NCBI GenBank assembly: GCA_029202985.1
Contig: CP119316.1
Span: 1,984,001 to 2,048,000 of the forward strand
Direction: 5' to 3'
Length of the DNA stretch: 64,000 nucleotides
From: Candidatus Andeanibacterium colombiense
GTDB taxonomy: Bacteria > Pseudomonadota > Alphaproteobacteria > Sphingomonadales > Sphingomonadaceae
Program-made: the position numbers and the translations under genes
In this document: positions 8,654 to 22,708 of the stretch, one piece after another
Layout: every line of letters begins with the position of its first letter
Position numbering within the stretch: the first letter of the stretch is position 1
Notes under the pieces: model-generated
The model's database searches: none
Told to the model about the DNA's origin: nothing
What the model saw: the letters and a program-made list of their open reading frames with translations, nothing else

Positions 8654-10081
8654 CTAGCGCAACGCGGGTGCCTTTGCCGTTACGGCATTGCCCGAAGGGC
8701 GCTTGCCGTCAGCGCCGATACCGGGGCTGCGCTTGTCCTTGACCGGCGAATCGACCCGGTTGAGATAGGTCCACAAGCCGCACTGGAGCCCGATCAGCAT
8801 CAGCACGAAGGGCTGGAACGCGATCCCGACGAACAACGCGCCGACTAGGTAGATCAGTTGCGCCTGTTGCAGCGCGTCGGCGAGCGGCGCCTTCCACGCA
8901 TCTTCCGGGCGCGGTGTGCCGGCCCGGTCATCTGCCCTGGCGCGCTTGACGTAACGCCGGCGGAGCTTCTCCATCTGCCAGACGCCGGCGGCGTGGAGCC
9001 ACAGCCACAAGGTCAGGCCGGGCCAGCCCTGCTCGCCAAGCATCTCGAAATAGGCCGAGTGATAGGCGCGCGCCTTGTCGGTCACGCTCTGCACCGAGGA
9101 CTCGGTCAGGCCTCTGCCCCGATCGACGGTGACCGGCTTGTCGTAGGTGAAGCTGTTCTGGAGGAAGGCGTTGAACCCGCCGCCGAACGGGTGGTGCTTC
9201 ACATAATCGAGCGTCCAGCGCCACACCGCGACGCGGGTCGAAGCGGATTCGTCGGAATCATGCGTCTCGATCGTGCCCATGCGCGCGGTGAAGCTCGACG
9301 GCAGGAACGGGATCGACACCAGAAGAGCGCAGACGCCCAGCCCGATATAGAGCCCGCGACGCTTGATCGTGCGCAGCAGCAGCACACCGAGCACACCGAT
9401 GCAGATCAGGCCGGTGCGCGCCTCGGTCCCGACCGGGATCAGCAGGCAGGAGAAGATCAGCGCCCCGGCGAACACGCGTACGCGCCAATTGGGCGGGAAG
9501 ATGGTGCCGAAGCGCGCGAGCCACAGGATCACGGGGATGATCGCGATCGCGACGCAGGAGATGGTCGAGCTTTCGTAGAGTCCGGTGTTGTCGTTGACGA
9601 AGAAATACAGCACGCCGTAGCCGCCGCCGCCGGCCGCGGTCTTGATCCCGCCCGAGATGATGATCGCCGCGGCCGACAATGTCATCGTCAGCACCGCCGC
9701 CTCGATCCTCAGTCGCGTACGCAGGGTCAGCGGCAGGAACATCGCGAACACCAGCGCCTTCCACACCCACGCCCATTTCTCGAGTGCTTCCTTCGGGAAA
9801 TCGGCGTTGAGCGTGGTCACCGCGCAATAGGCGAAAAGCACCACCATCAGCCCCTGGCGGAAGGTAAAGCGGCTGCCCTGCTTGCTGTCGGCGAGGGCCC
9901 ATCCGGCAAACGCCGCGACGAAGGCGATCAACGACACCGGCAGGATCGGCATCAGCGTCCAGCCGATCTTCTGGGGCGCGACGATGTCGATGTAGAGATA
10001 GGCGAGCACCCAGATGAACGGCCGCCGCAGGCCGAGCGCGAGCAGCCCCATCACGAACAGGAACAGGAAGGCGTCAAGCAT
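8654..10081 (-). CDS. Putative O-glycosylation ligase, exosortase A system-associated
   Basis: This polytopic membrane protein of 475 residues has about ten hydrophobic segments and resembles the Wzy/O-antigen ligase-like proteins that accompany exosortase A (XrtA) loci. Recognisable features are the N-terminal GLRRPFIWVLAYLYIDIVAPQKIGW region, the ligase-like loop TEARTGL and the periplasmic segment HHPFGGGFNAF with ARAYHSAYFEMLGEQGWPGL. It probably transfers or polymerises a sugar chain in the periplasm. The start at 10081 is chosen because it gives a direct membrane segment (MLDAFLFLFVMGLLAL) and overlaps the stop of a 59-codon gene just upstream, implying translational coupling. A divergent XrtA-type glycosyltransferase follows at 10317. 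Confidence 0.85.
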   Translation of the reverse strand: MLDAFLFLFVMGLLALGLRRPFIWVLAYLYIDIVAPQKIGWTLMPILPVSLIAFVAAFAGWALADSKQGSRFTFRQGLMVVLFAYCAVTTLNADFPKEALEKWAWVWKALVFAMFLPLTLRTRLRIEAAVLTMTLSAAAIIISGGIKTAAGGGGYGVLYFFVNDNTGLYESSTISCVAIAIIPVILWLARFGTIFPPNWRVRVFAGALIFSCLLIPVGTEARTGLICIGVLGVLLLRTIKRRGLYIGLGVCALLVSIPFLPSSFTARMGTIETHDSDESASTRVAVWRWTLDYVKHHPFGGGFNAFLQNSFTYDKPVTVDRGRGLTESSVQSVTDKARAYHSAYFEMLGEQGWPGLTLWLWLHAAGVWQMEKLRRRYVKRARADDRAGTPRPEDAWKAPLADALQQAQLIYLVGALFVGIAFQPFVLMLIGLQCGLWTYLNRVDSPVKDKRSPGIGADGKRPSGNAVTAKAPALR

Positions 10082-10253
10082 CGGGGCCGGACTCGGGCGC
10101 AGCTTGAACGGGAGCGCGCCGGTTCCTGAGCCACGGCTTGGCCAAGCCCTTCGACTTGCTCTCCTCGCTATCGAGATCGGCGCGCGACAACAGCCGCCAG
10201 GCGGCAAGCGCCAGCAGCCCGTGGGTCAGGGCAATCGCGAAATAATCGATCAT
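10074..10253 (-). CDS. Small single-helix membrane protein upstream of the ligase
   Basis: This 59-residue open frame starts MIDYFAIALTHGLLALAAWR, which is one membrane helix, and continues into a charged and proline-containing tail (residues 25-59) likely to lie in the cytoplasm. Its stop codon overlaps the ATG of the O-glycosylation ligase gene by eight bases. Small hydrophobic proteins coupled to a glycan ligase could act as a stabiliser or partner, but I do not recognise a named family. The divergent glycosyltransferase starts 63 bases upstream, so the two operons share a short promoter region. Confidence 0.65.
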   Translation of the reverse strand: MIDYFAIALTHGLLALAAWRLLSRADLDSEESKSKGLAKPWLRNRRAPVQAAPESGPDA

Positions 10254-10316
10254 GCCGCCGCCCTAGCACCGGCCGGTTGACGCGCCGTTAAGCTAGTTCT
10301 GGCTAAAGCGCGGCCC

Positions 10317-11549
10317 ATGACGCGGATTCTGCACGTCCTCGACCATTCGCTGCCGCTGCACAGCGGCTACACCTTCCGCACGCGCGCAATCCTGAAGGCG
10401 CAGCAGGCGGCGGGTTACGAAGTGCGCGGGATCACCGGCCAGCGGCATCTCGCGCCCGGCCCGGAGCTCGAGACGATCGACGGCATCGTGTTCCACCGCA
10501 CCCCCGGAACCGCACATGGGCCGGCAGGCCTGCGCGAATGGCGCGAGATCGGGGCACTGGCGAAAGCGATCGAGGCGCTAGCCCGCCACTGGCGTCCCGA
10601 CATTATCCATGCCCATTCGCCCGCGCTCTGCGGCCTCGCGGCCCGGCGCGCGGTGCGGAAACTCGGCGTCCCGTTCGTCTATGAGATCCGGGCCTTCTGG
10701 GAGGACGCGGCGGTCGGCAATGGCAACGGCACCGAGGGCTCGCTCAAATACCGGCTGACCCGGGGGATGGAGAACCGTGTGGTCGCCGGCGCGGATGCGG
10801 TGATGACGATCTGCGCGGGGTTGAAAGACGACCTCGTCGCGCGCGGCTTCGACGCTGGCAAGATCACGCTTTCGCCCAATGGGGTCGATCTCGGCCTGTT
10901 TGGTCAGCCGCTGCCGCGCGACGACCTGCTCGCCGCCGAACTCGGCCTCGGCAAAGACGATCCGGTGATCGGCTTCATCGGCAGCTTCTACGACTACGAA
11001 GGGCTGGACGATCTGATCGCCGCGATGCCCGCGCTCACCGCCGCGCAGCCGCAAGCGAAACTGCTGCTGGTCGGCGGCGGCCCGGTCGAGGCGGCGCTCA
11101 AGGCGCAGGTCGAAGCATCGCCTGCGCGCGACGCGATCATCTTCACCGGGCGCGTGCCGCACGGCGAGGTCGAGCGCTATTATTCGCTGTGCGACGTAAT
11201 GGCCTATCCGCGCAAGGCCAGCCGGCTGACCGAGCTGGTCACGCCGCTCAAGCCGCTCGAAGCGATGGCCCAGGGCAAGATCGTTGCGGCTTCGGACGTC
11301 GGCGGCCACCGCGAGCTCGTCACCCACGGGAAGACCGGTATCCTGTTCCCGGCGGACGACCCTGCCGCTGCCGCCGCGGCGCTGGCACAGCTGCTGGCCG
11401 AGCGCGGCGAGTGGGACGCCTACCGCACAGCGGGCCGCGCGCATGTCGCGCAAAACCACGATTGGGCGCGCAACGTATTTCGTTATCGGGATGTTTACCA
11501 AGCCCTCCTAGACTTCGATCTCCGGGAAAAAATGGCGGCTGCCGCCTGA
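10317..11549 (+). CDS. PEP-CTERM/XrtA system-associated glycosyltransferase (GT4)
   Basis: This 410-residue cytoplasmic enzyme has the GT4/GT-B fold, with N-terminal acceptor domain and C-terminal nucleotide-sugar domain. The opening RILHVLDHSLPLHSGYTFRT is a signature I associate with the exosortase A-linked glycosyltransferase family. The C-terminal domain shows GFIGSFYDYEGLDDLI and PLKPLEAMAQGKIVAASDVGG, where the E-x7-E type donor site lies. It should add a sugar to a lipid-linked polysaccharide intermediate. It is divergent from the ligase operon; the membrane protein gene at 11579 follows 29 bases later and is probably cotranscribed. Confidence 0.9.
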   Translation: MTRILHVLDHSLPLHSGYTFRTRAILKAQQAAGYEVRGITGQRHLAPGPELETIDGIVFHRTPGTAHGPAGLREWREIGALAKAIEALARHWRPDIIHAHSPALCGLAARRAVRKLGVPFVYEIRAFWEDAAVGNGNGTEGSLKYRLTRGMENRVVAGADAVMTICAGLKDDLVARGFDAGKITLSPNGVDLGLFGQPLPRDDLLAAELGLGKDDPVIGFIGSFYDYEGLDDLIAAMPALTAAQPQAKLLLVGGGPVEAALKAQVEASPARDAIIFTGRVPHGEVERYYSLCDVMAYPRKASRLTELVTPLKPLEAMAQGKIVAASDVGGHRELVTHGKTGILFPADDPAAAAAALAQLLAERGEWDAYRTAGRAHVAQNHDWARNVFRYRDVYQALLDFDLREKMAAAA

Positions 11550-11578
11550 TCCGGCCAAGAAATACAGGGGTTAATCGA

Positions 11579-12979
11579 GTGCCCAGCAAGCAGACCAAAC
11601 CACCGATCAGCGCGCACCCGCTGTTCCCGGCGATCGTCGCCGTGTGGTTTGCCGTGCTGTTCGGACTCGGCAGCGGCGTGCTGCCGACCGTGCTGTTCGA
11701 ACGCCTGTTCGCGGCCAGCGGCGTTGCCGCGTTGATCCCGTCCGCCGCGCCCCCGCTGGGCGGCACGTTCCACTTGCTGGTCGCACCGGTGTTCGGACTG
11801 GCCGGGGCATTGCTCGGCTTCACCCTTGCCCGCCGGCTGCGGGCCGCGCGGATCGCCGACGCGGATTTCACCCACCTCGCACCGCAGCCCACTGCGCGCG
11901 AGTCGCGTCCGGTGGGCGACGGTAAGCGCCGCCCGATTTCGGTCAAGGAAGAGCTCGGCGATACCCGTCTCGATCCGGTCCCGTCCGAGGACAACGCCCG
12001 CTCGCTGCCGATCCCGCAACCGTTCGCCGGCCGCCGCCGTTCGCTGGCACTGGCGGAGATCGAGACCGCGGACGATTATTCCGCTGCGTTCTACCCGGAA
12101 CCGGCGATACCTTTGGCGCCCGAGCCGGTGATCGTGCGGCAAATGTCTCCGATCGACTTCGAGCACTTCAGCAACGAGCCGGCTGAGTCTTCCATGCCGC
12201 CCGCTCGGGCGACGGAACCGGCACGCGAATCGATCGCCGAACGCGGCCTGCAGGGCCTGCGCAACCCATCGCCTTTTGCCCGGCCGCTCGGCGACGAGAA
12301 CGAGACGCCGGTGACGGCCGCGCAAACGACCGAGCCGATGTTCGACCCGCAACCGGCCTTAGCGCCGCCCGCCCCCGCGCCGCTGCTGCCGACCGATCCC
12401 GCGGTGGACCTTGGCGATCTCGGCGTGGTCCAGCTCGCCGAGCGGCTGGCCGCGTTGTTGCGCGATCGGCAGGCGCGCCCGCGTGGCACGCCGGCTTTCG
12501 TCGTCGGCCTGAAGCAGGAATTCGGGATCGAGACGGCCGGCCCGACACCAGCGCGCCCCGAACCCGCTGCGCCGAAAGCCTCCGACATCGCCCCGAGCGG
12601 CGCGATTTTTGGGGAATCCGGCTTCGGGCCGCCCGTGCCCGACCCCGTCCAAGCCATACCCGCCGCGTTCCGCCCGCTCGATCTGGGCGATTTCGACGAC
12701 GACGAGGCTCCGCTGCCATCGCTGTCGCTGCCCCTTGCCGGGCTCACCCCGGCAGCGGCCGAAGAAACCGGCGACGATGAACTCGACGATATCGGCGAGG
12801 CAGAGGAGCATTACAGTTCGTTGCTGGCAATGAAGCAGCCGGCCTTCGAACAGGCCGGCCGCCCGTTCGACGGACCCACAGACGAACCGGCGCAATCCGG
12901 CCGCCCGGATCCGACCGACACCGACCGCGCTTTGCGCGCAGCTCTGGCGGCGCTCCAGAACATGAGCGGCGCCGCCTAA
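11579..12979 (+). CDS. Unknown membrane-anchored protein with long low-complexity region
   Basis: I do not recognise this 466-residue protein. Two membrane helices lie within residues 10-85 (around FPAIVAVWFAVLFGLGSG and LLVAPVFGLAGALLGFTLARR), followed by a long Pro/Ala/Glu-rich stretch that is probably disordered and cytoplasmic. Near residue 280 a short ordered helix appears (LGDLGVVQLAERLAALLRDR), and the last residues form another helix (DRALRAALAALQNM). The start is GTG at 11579, with CAGGGG 8 bases upstream; no suitable ATG lies near. Its position after the XrtA glycosyltransferase suggests a link to envelope assembly or to the next gene's regulation, but that is only context. Confidence 0.75.
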   Translation: MPSKQTKPPISAHPLFPAIVAVWFAVLFGLGSGVLPTVLFERLFAASGVAALIPSAAPPLGGTFHLLVAPVFGLAGALLGFTLARRLRAARIADADFTHLAPQPTARESRPVGDGKRRPISVKEELGDTRLDPVPSEDNARSLPIPQPFAGRRRSLALAEIETADDYSAAFYPEPAIPLAPEPVIVRQMSPIDFEHFSNEPAESSMPPARATEPARESIAERGLQGLRNPSPFARPLGDENETPVTAAQTTEPMFDPQPALAPPAPAPLLPTDPAVDLGDLGVVQLAERLAALLRDRQARPRGTPAFVVGLKQEFGIETAGPTPARPEPAAPKASDIAPSGAIFGESGFGPPVPDPVQAIPAAFRPLDLGDFDDDEAPLPSLSLPLAGLTPAAAEETGDDELDDIGEAEEHYSSLLAMKQPAFEQAGRPFDGPTDEPAQSGRPDPTDTDRALRAALAALQNMSGAA

Positions 12980-13200
12980 CTCCGCAGCCTCTCGCTGGCT
13001 GCACGAAGAAGGCCGGCACCCGCGGAGCGAGCGCGGCATGCGCTCTCCCGACCCCATCGCGGTTGCAAAATGCGTCTTGTGTCGCCAAGGGGAAAATTCG
13101 CGACATTTTTGCTGCCTTAAGCGGCAGGGTGAGTCGCGCTTCATTGTGGAAGCGCTGCTTCGGCGGTGCCTTCATGGGGTTTTGACAGGACTGATATTCG

Positions 13201-17841
<4,641 letters not shown>

Positions 17842-17852
17842 GATTTAGGAAA

Positions 17853-19289
<1,437 letters not shown>

Positions 19290-19298
19290 ACCGCACTG

Positions 19299-19367
19299 GC
19301 TCCCCGCGCAGGCGGGAACGGTCGGCGTGGCGCAAGATTGGCTGGGACCCCGTCTGCGCGGGAGTTC
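19299..19367. repeat. Inverted pair of REP-like palindromes after gltD
   Basis: Two related units face each other between gltD and the dioxygenase gene. The left unit is CTCCCCGCGCAGGCGGGAAC and the right one, read on the opposite strand, is CTCCCGCGCAGACGGGGTC. Each unit is itself a hairpin (for example CCCGC-GCAG-GCGGG). The paired arrangement is typical of bacterial REP elements and may mark the 3' end of the gltBD transcript. Confidence 0.7.
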
Positions 19368-19386
19368 GATGCCTTGGGAGAGGCCG

Positions 19387-20316
19387 ATGGAAGTTAACCC
19401 CCTGCACCCGATCTTCGCCGCGGAGCTCGTCGGTGCCGATCTGAGCCGCGCGCCCGATGCCGAGCTTGTCGCGACGGTCGAGGACGCGATGGCGCGCTAC
19501 GGCGTGCTTGCGATCCGCGACGCCAAGATTTCGGACGAGCAACAAAAGATCTTCAGCCGCGCCTTTGGCCCGCTCGAAATTCCGAGCCGTGCGAAAGATG
19601 CGCCCGACCGGCCCAGGGGCACCCGCCACTTCGATCCGCTGATCTTCTATGCCGGCAACCTCGACCACAATGGCGCAATCATCCCTTACGGCTCGGAGGC
19701 CAGCAAGCTCGGCCAGGGTGCCGAACGCTTCCACACCGACAGCTCGTTCCACGTGATGCCGACCAAGTGGTCGCTGGTCCACGGGGTCGAAACCCCGCCG
19801 CATGAAGCGGGCGGCGACACCTGGTTTGTCGATGCCCGCGCCGCCTATGACGATCTGCCGCAGGCGACGAAGAACCGGATCAAGCCCCTCGTCGGCGTCC
19901 ACGATTTCTGGGAAGGCCGCCGCCGCGCCGGGCTTCAGGGCGAGATCACGCCGCAGATGCGCCGGATCATCCCGTTTCCTCCGGCAGAGCATCCGCTGGT
20001 TCGCACCATGCCCTATGGGCGCAACGCGCTGTTCGTCGGCGGGCACTGCACCGGCATCCTCGGCATGGCGGACAGCGAAGCGCGCGAGCTGATCGAGCAG
20101 CTTTATGCCCATGCTACGCAGGAGAAATACATTTACCGCCACCAATGGCGGCAGTGGGACCTGGTGATCTGGGACAACCGCTGCACGATGCACGCGGCCA
20201 CTCCGCTGCTGGTCGACAGCTATCGCCGCGACATGCGCCGAACCACGATCAACGAAAGCGGACCCGAAACCTCGGCGCTGCAGTGGATGATCGACGCAGG
20301 GTTGGTCGATGCCTGA
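19387..20316 (+). CDS. TauD/TfdA family Fe(II)/2-oxoglutarate dioxygenase (copy 1)
   Basis: This 309-residue non-haem iron oxygenase belongs to the TauD/TfdA family, which oxidises substrates such as taurine, alkyl sulfates or aryloxyacetates at the expense of 2-oxoglutarate. The iron ligands are His-x-Asp in ERFHTDSSF and the distal histidine in CTMHAATPL; the 2-oxoglutarate-binding arginine is in YRRDMRRTTI. I start it at the ATG at 19387, which has GGGAGAGG upstream; earlier in-frame starts fall inside the repeat. The substrate is unknown. It converges with a small membrane protein gene only 3 bases away, and a paralogue lies beyond it on the other strand. Confidence 0.88.
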   Translation: MEVNPLHPIFAAELVGADLSRAPDAELVATVEDAMARYGVLAIRDAKISDEQQKIFSRAFGPLEIPSRAKDAPDRPRGTRHFDPLIFYAGNLDHNGAIIPYGSEASKLGQGAERFHTDSSFHVMPTKWSLVHGVETPPHEAGGDTWFVDARAAYDDLPQATKNRIKPLVGVHDFWEGRRRAGLQGEITPQMRRIIPFPPAEHPLVRTMPYGRNALFVGGHCTGILGMADSEARELIEQLYAHATQEKYIYRHQWRQWDLVIWDNRCTMHAATPLLVDSYRRDMRRTTINESGPETSALQWMIDAGLVDA

Positions 20317-20319
20317 AGG

Positions 20320-20748
20320 TCAGTCGTCCTGCAATCGCTGGCCGAGCTGATATTTTCTGAAGGTCATATAGGTGCCAAGCACGATAAGTGAGCCGAAATA
20401 GGCGCACCACAAGGGAAGCGCCCACCATGCCGCGTGAATGCCGGGATACATGATCCAGCTAATCGTCAACACGATTACCCAGCTCAAGCTAAGATTCGCC
20501 CATGACCTTTTGCGTAGATTGGCATCGAGAGCCTGCAGCCAGGAGCGGCCCGGCGCCACGGGCGCGCGATCCGGAAACCGTTTGGCCGGCAGCTTGAACA
20601 GCGACCTGGCGAACAGATAATTTTCGGCCACAAGCACACCCACCATAGCCGCCACACCGGTCGTGAGAAACGTCCGCGCGAATGGCCACGGGACCAGCAG
20701 AGCACCCGCGAGAATGAGCAGAAACGTAAAGCTGAGCGTCGCGCCCAA
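20320..20748 (-). CDS. Small membrane protein, probably missing its N-terminus by frameshift
   Basis: The 142-residue frame contains three or four hydrophobic segments (around TLSFTFLLILAGALLVPWPF, FLTTGVAAMVGVLVAENY, LSLSWVIVLTISWIMYPG and WALPLWCAYFGSLIVLGTYM). The best start codon in this frame is a TTG at 20748, with no clear ribosome binding site. The frame stays open upstream to about 20857 and encodes a protein-like, charged segment (SKAERDELLGEFRRRFWRH) but no ATG, GTG or further TTG. A short ATG frame at 20817-20924 in another phase looks like the missing 5' end. I therefore suspect one missing base. I do not recognise the family. Confidence 0.55.
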   Translation of the reverse strand: MGATLSFTFLLILAGALLVPWPFARTFLTTGVAAMVGVLVAENYLFARSLFKLPAKRFPDRAPVAPGRSWLQALDANLRKRSWANLSLSWVIVLTISWIMYPGIHAAWWALPLWCAYFGSLIVLGTYMTFRKYQLGQRLQDD

Positions 20749-20816
20749 GATCGCAAACCTATGACGCCAGAACCGGCGCCGGAACTCGCCAAGCAGTTCA
20801 TCCCGCTCGGCTTTGC

Positions 20817-20924
20817 TTATCGAAATCGCCGGCGAAGTGACGCTTGCACGATAACGAAGTCATCGCCGAGCGGTTCAAACCGCCGCGAAAAACGGGCCCG
20901 TGCGAGCGCATAGCTGAGTAACAT
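20817..20924 (-). pseudogene. Putative 5' fragment of the frameshifted membrane protein gene
   Basis: This 35-codon frame begins MLLSYALARARFSRRFEPLGDD and ends FVIVQASLRRRFR. Its last codons overlap the upstream extension of the 20320-20748 frame. Switching frame near position 20845 would read on as ...DDFVIV, then SVTSPAISISKAERDELL, giving a continuous protein of about 200 residues. One base deletion explains this. It could be a real pseudogene or a sequencing error. Alternatively the two frames could be separate, though the short one has no good ribosome binding site. Confidence 0.4.
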
Positions 20925-20976
20925 TCGCAAGGATTATCGTAGGAAATACCCGAGGTCACGTCTCGGGTGCGACGAG

Positions 20977-21888
20977 CTATCCCGTACATTCTTTCGCCGG
21001 ACGAAACATATCCTGCACCACATCACCGGGCGCGCCCGGAGAGCGCGGATCGCGGATGGTCGTGCGGCGCATGTCGCGGCGGTAAAGCGTCTCATCGAAA
21101 TCGCCGGCGCGGTGGAGGCTGCAGAGATTGTCCCAGATCGTCATGTCGCCCGCACTGTATTCGATCGAGAGGATGTATTGCGGCTGGGTGGCCCAGGCGG
21201 TGAGTTCGTCGAGCAGCTCGCGCCCCTCGTCGCGCTCCATCCCGACGATGTCGCGCGCATGGGCGCCGATATAGAGCGCCTTGCGACCCGAGCCGGGATG
21301 GATGTTCACCAGTGGATGGGTCGCGTGCTGAAAGCCGTCGATTTCTTTCTCGGTGTAGGGATAGCCGGCCTTGCGCCGCGACCAGAAGTAGCAATGGCGC
21401 GCCTGAAGGCCCTCGATCCGGTCCTTCATCGTCTGCGGCAGATCGTCATAGGCACTGCGCGCATCGGCGAACCAAGTCGGCGCGCTGTGCGGCGGGGCTT
21501 CGTGGCACAGCAGCAGCGACTGCGCCGCGCGCACCGCCATGAACGAGCTGTCGATATGCCACAGGCGGTTGCCCCGGTTGGTGATACGGCGCTTCTCATC
21601 GTTGAGGATATTGCCCTGACGGTCGATGTTCGACGCGTCGAACAATTCAGGCTGGGAAAAGCGCGGCCCTTCCTTGTGCGGCGGCGCATGGATCACATCA
21701 CCGAAGATCCGGGTGAAGGCCACATGACCCGCATCGTCGAGCCCGGTGTCACGCCACACGGTAACGCCCCAACGGTTCTGGATATCGACGATTTTCCGCG
21801 CGGTCGCCGCGTCGAGTGGCAGCGAAATATCGACCCCCGAAACTTCCGCGCCGAAACGCGCGGTGATCGGCCTGACAGTGATCGACAT
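20977..21888 (-). CDS. TauD/TfdA family Fe(II)/2-oxoglutarate dioxygenase (copy 2)
   Basis: This 303-residue enzyme is a second TauD/TfdA dioxygenase. It shows the iron motif in LWHIDSSF, the distal histidine in CSLHRAGDF and the co-substrate arginine in YRRDMRRTTI, the last block being identical to that of copy 1. The start MSITVRPITARFGAEVSGVD is the usual family opening, which copy 1 has in shortened form. Substrate is unknown; TfdA-like aryloxyalkanoate or alkylsulfate oxygenases are possible. An inverted repeat lies in the 67 bases between this gene and ung, just before its ribosome binding site, and could be an operator. Confidence 0.9.
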   Translation of the reverse strand: MSITVRPITARFGAEVSGVDISLPLDAATARKIVDIQNRWGVTVWRDTGLDDAGHVAFTRIFGDVIHAPPHKEGPRFSQPELFDASNIDRQGNILNDEKRRITNRGNRLWHIDSSFMAVRAAQSLLLCHEAPPHSAPTWFADARSAYDDLPQTMKDRIEGLQARHCYFWSRRKAGYPYTEKEIDGFQHATHPLVNIHPGSGRKALYIGAHARDIVGMERDEGRELLDELTAWATQPQYILSIEYSAGDMTIWDNLCSLHRAGDFDETLYRRDMRRTTIRDPRSPGAPGDVVQDMFRPAKECTG

Positions 21889-21900
21889 CCAAATTCCCTA

Positions 21901-21953
21901 GCTTGCTAAGTATCTCCTGCCTCGATTAATCCAGGCCCGGCCCCTTAGCAAGC
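21901..21953. promoter_or_regulatory. 10-bp perfect inverted repeat before the second dioxygenase gene
   Basis: GCTTGCTAAG at 21901-21910 is matched exactly by its complement at 21944-21953. The left copy is also part of a small dyad TAGC-TT-GCTA. The element fills the gap between the ung stop codon and the start of the dioxygenase gene. On the minus-strand mRNA it could form a long-looped stem just before the ribosome binding site; alternatively the two arms are operator half-sites for a dimeric repressor. Confidence 0.5.
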
Positions 21954-21955
21954 CC

Positions 21956-22633
21956 TCACCAGGAGATCGGATCGCGGCCATGAGCGGCCAGGAAAGCGTT
22001 GGCCTGACTGAATGGCTTTGAGCCGAAAAACCCGCCATGCGCCGACAGCGGGCTGGGATGCGGCGCGGTCAGCACGAGGTGATGCGTGTTGCCGGCAAGC
22101 GCCGGCACCCGCATCGCCTTCTTCTTCGCATGGCTGCCCCACAGGATGAACACCGAAGGCACAGCCCGCTCCGCGACCGCCTGCACCGCGGCGTCGGTGA
22201 TCGCTTCCCAGCCGCGGTTTTGATGCGATCCGGCCTGCGCCGCCTCGACCGTCAGCGCATTGTTCAGCAGCAGCACGCCCTGCTGCGCCCAACGTTCGAG
22301 ATTGCCGTGCGGCGGCGCCTGCACCCCAAGATCGCTCGCCAGTTCCTTGTAGATGTTCCTCAGCGATGGCGGCACCTGCACGCCTTCGGGAACCGAGAAA
22401 GCCAGCCCGTGCGCCTGCCCCGGCCCGTGATACGGATCCTGCCCGAGGATCACGATTTTGACCCGGTCGAGCGGGGTCAGCTCAAGCGCCCGCAAACGCG
22501 CCCCGCGCAGGGGATAGATCGCCTTGCCCGCATCCTCTTCGGCGCGCAGCCAGCCGCCCAGCCGCCGCGATTCGGGCAATTCCAGCACCGGCGCGAGCGC
22601 CTGCTGCCACGAGGGAGGAACATGGTCCGTCAT
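21956..22633 (-). CDS. ung: Uracil-DNA glycosylase, family 1
   Basis: This 225-residue DNA repair enzyme removes uracil from DNA. The water-activating loop GQDPYHGPGQAHGLAFSV (catalytic Asp), the uracil-binding asparagine segment LLNNALTVEAAQAGSH and the DNA-intercalating loop HPSPLSAHGGFFGSKPFSQAN are all intact. Length is typical of bacterial UNG. It stands alone between a dioxygenase gene and a divergent RNase D-like gene; a structured element lies in the divergent intergenic region. Confidence 0.97.
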   Translation of the reverse strand: MTDHVPPSWQQALAPVLELPESRRLGGWLRAEEDAGKAIYPLRGARLRALELTPLDRVKIVILGQDPYHGPGQAHGLAFSVPEGVQVPPSLRNIYKELASDLGVQAPPHGNLERWAQQGVLLLNNALTVEAAQAGSHQNRGWEAITDAAVQAVAERAVPSVFILWGSHAKKKAMRVPALAGNTHHLVLTAPHPSPLSAHGGFFGSKPFSQANAFLAAHGRDPISW

Positions 22634-22708
22634 GCAGCCCTGCTACAGGGTGGACGAAGGAGTCTCCAGCGCCCCTTTCCCTATTTCCCCAATCGGCCAA
22701 CCCTTGTG

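Noticed and set aside
20798..20989. 63-codon minus-strand frame between the second dioxygenase and the small membrane protein
   Set aside because: Its sequence is not protein-like and it overlaps the better 35-codon frame that joins with the membrane protein; no ribosome binding site.
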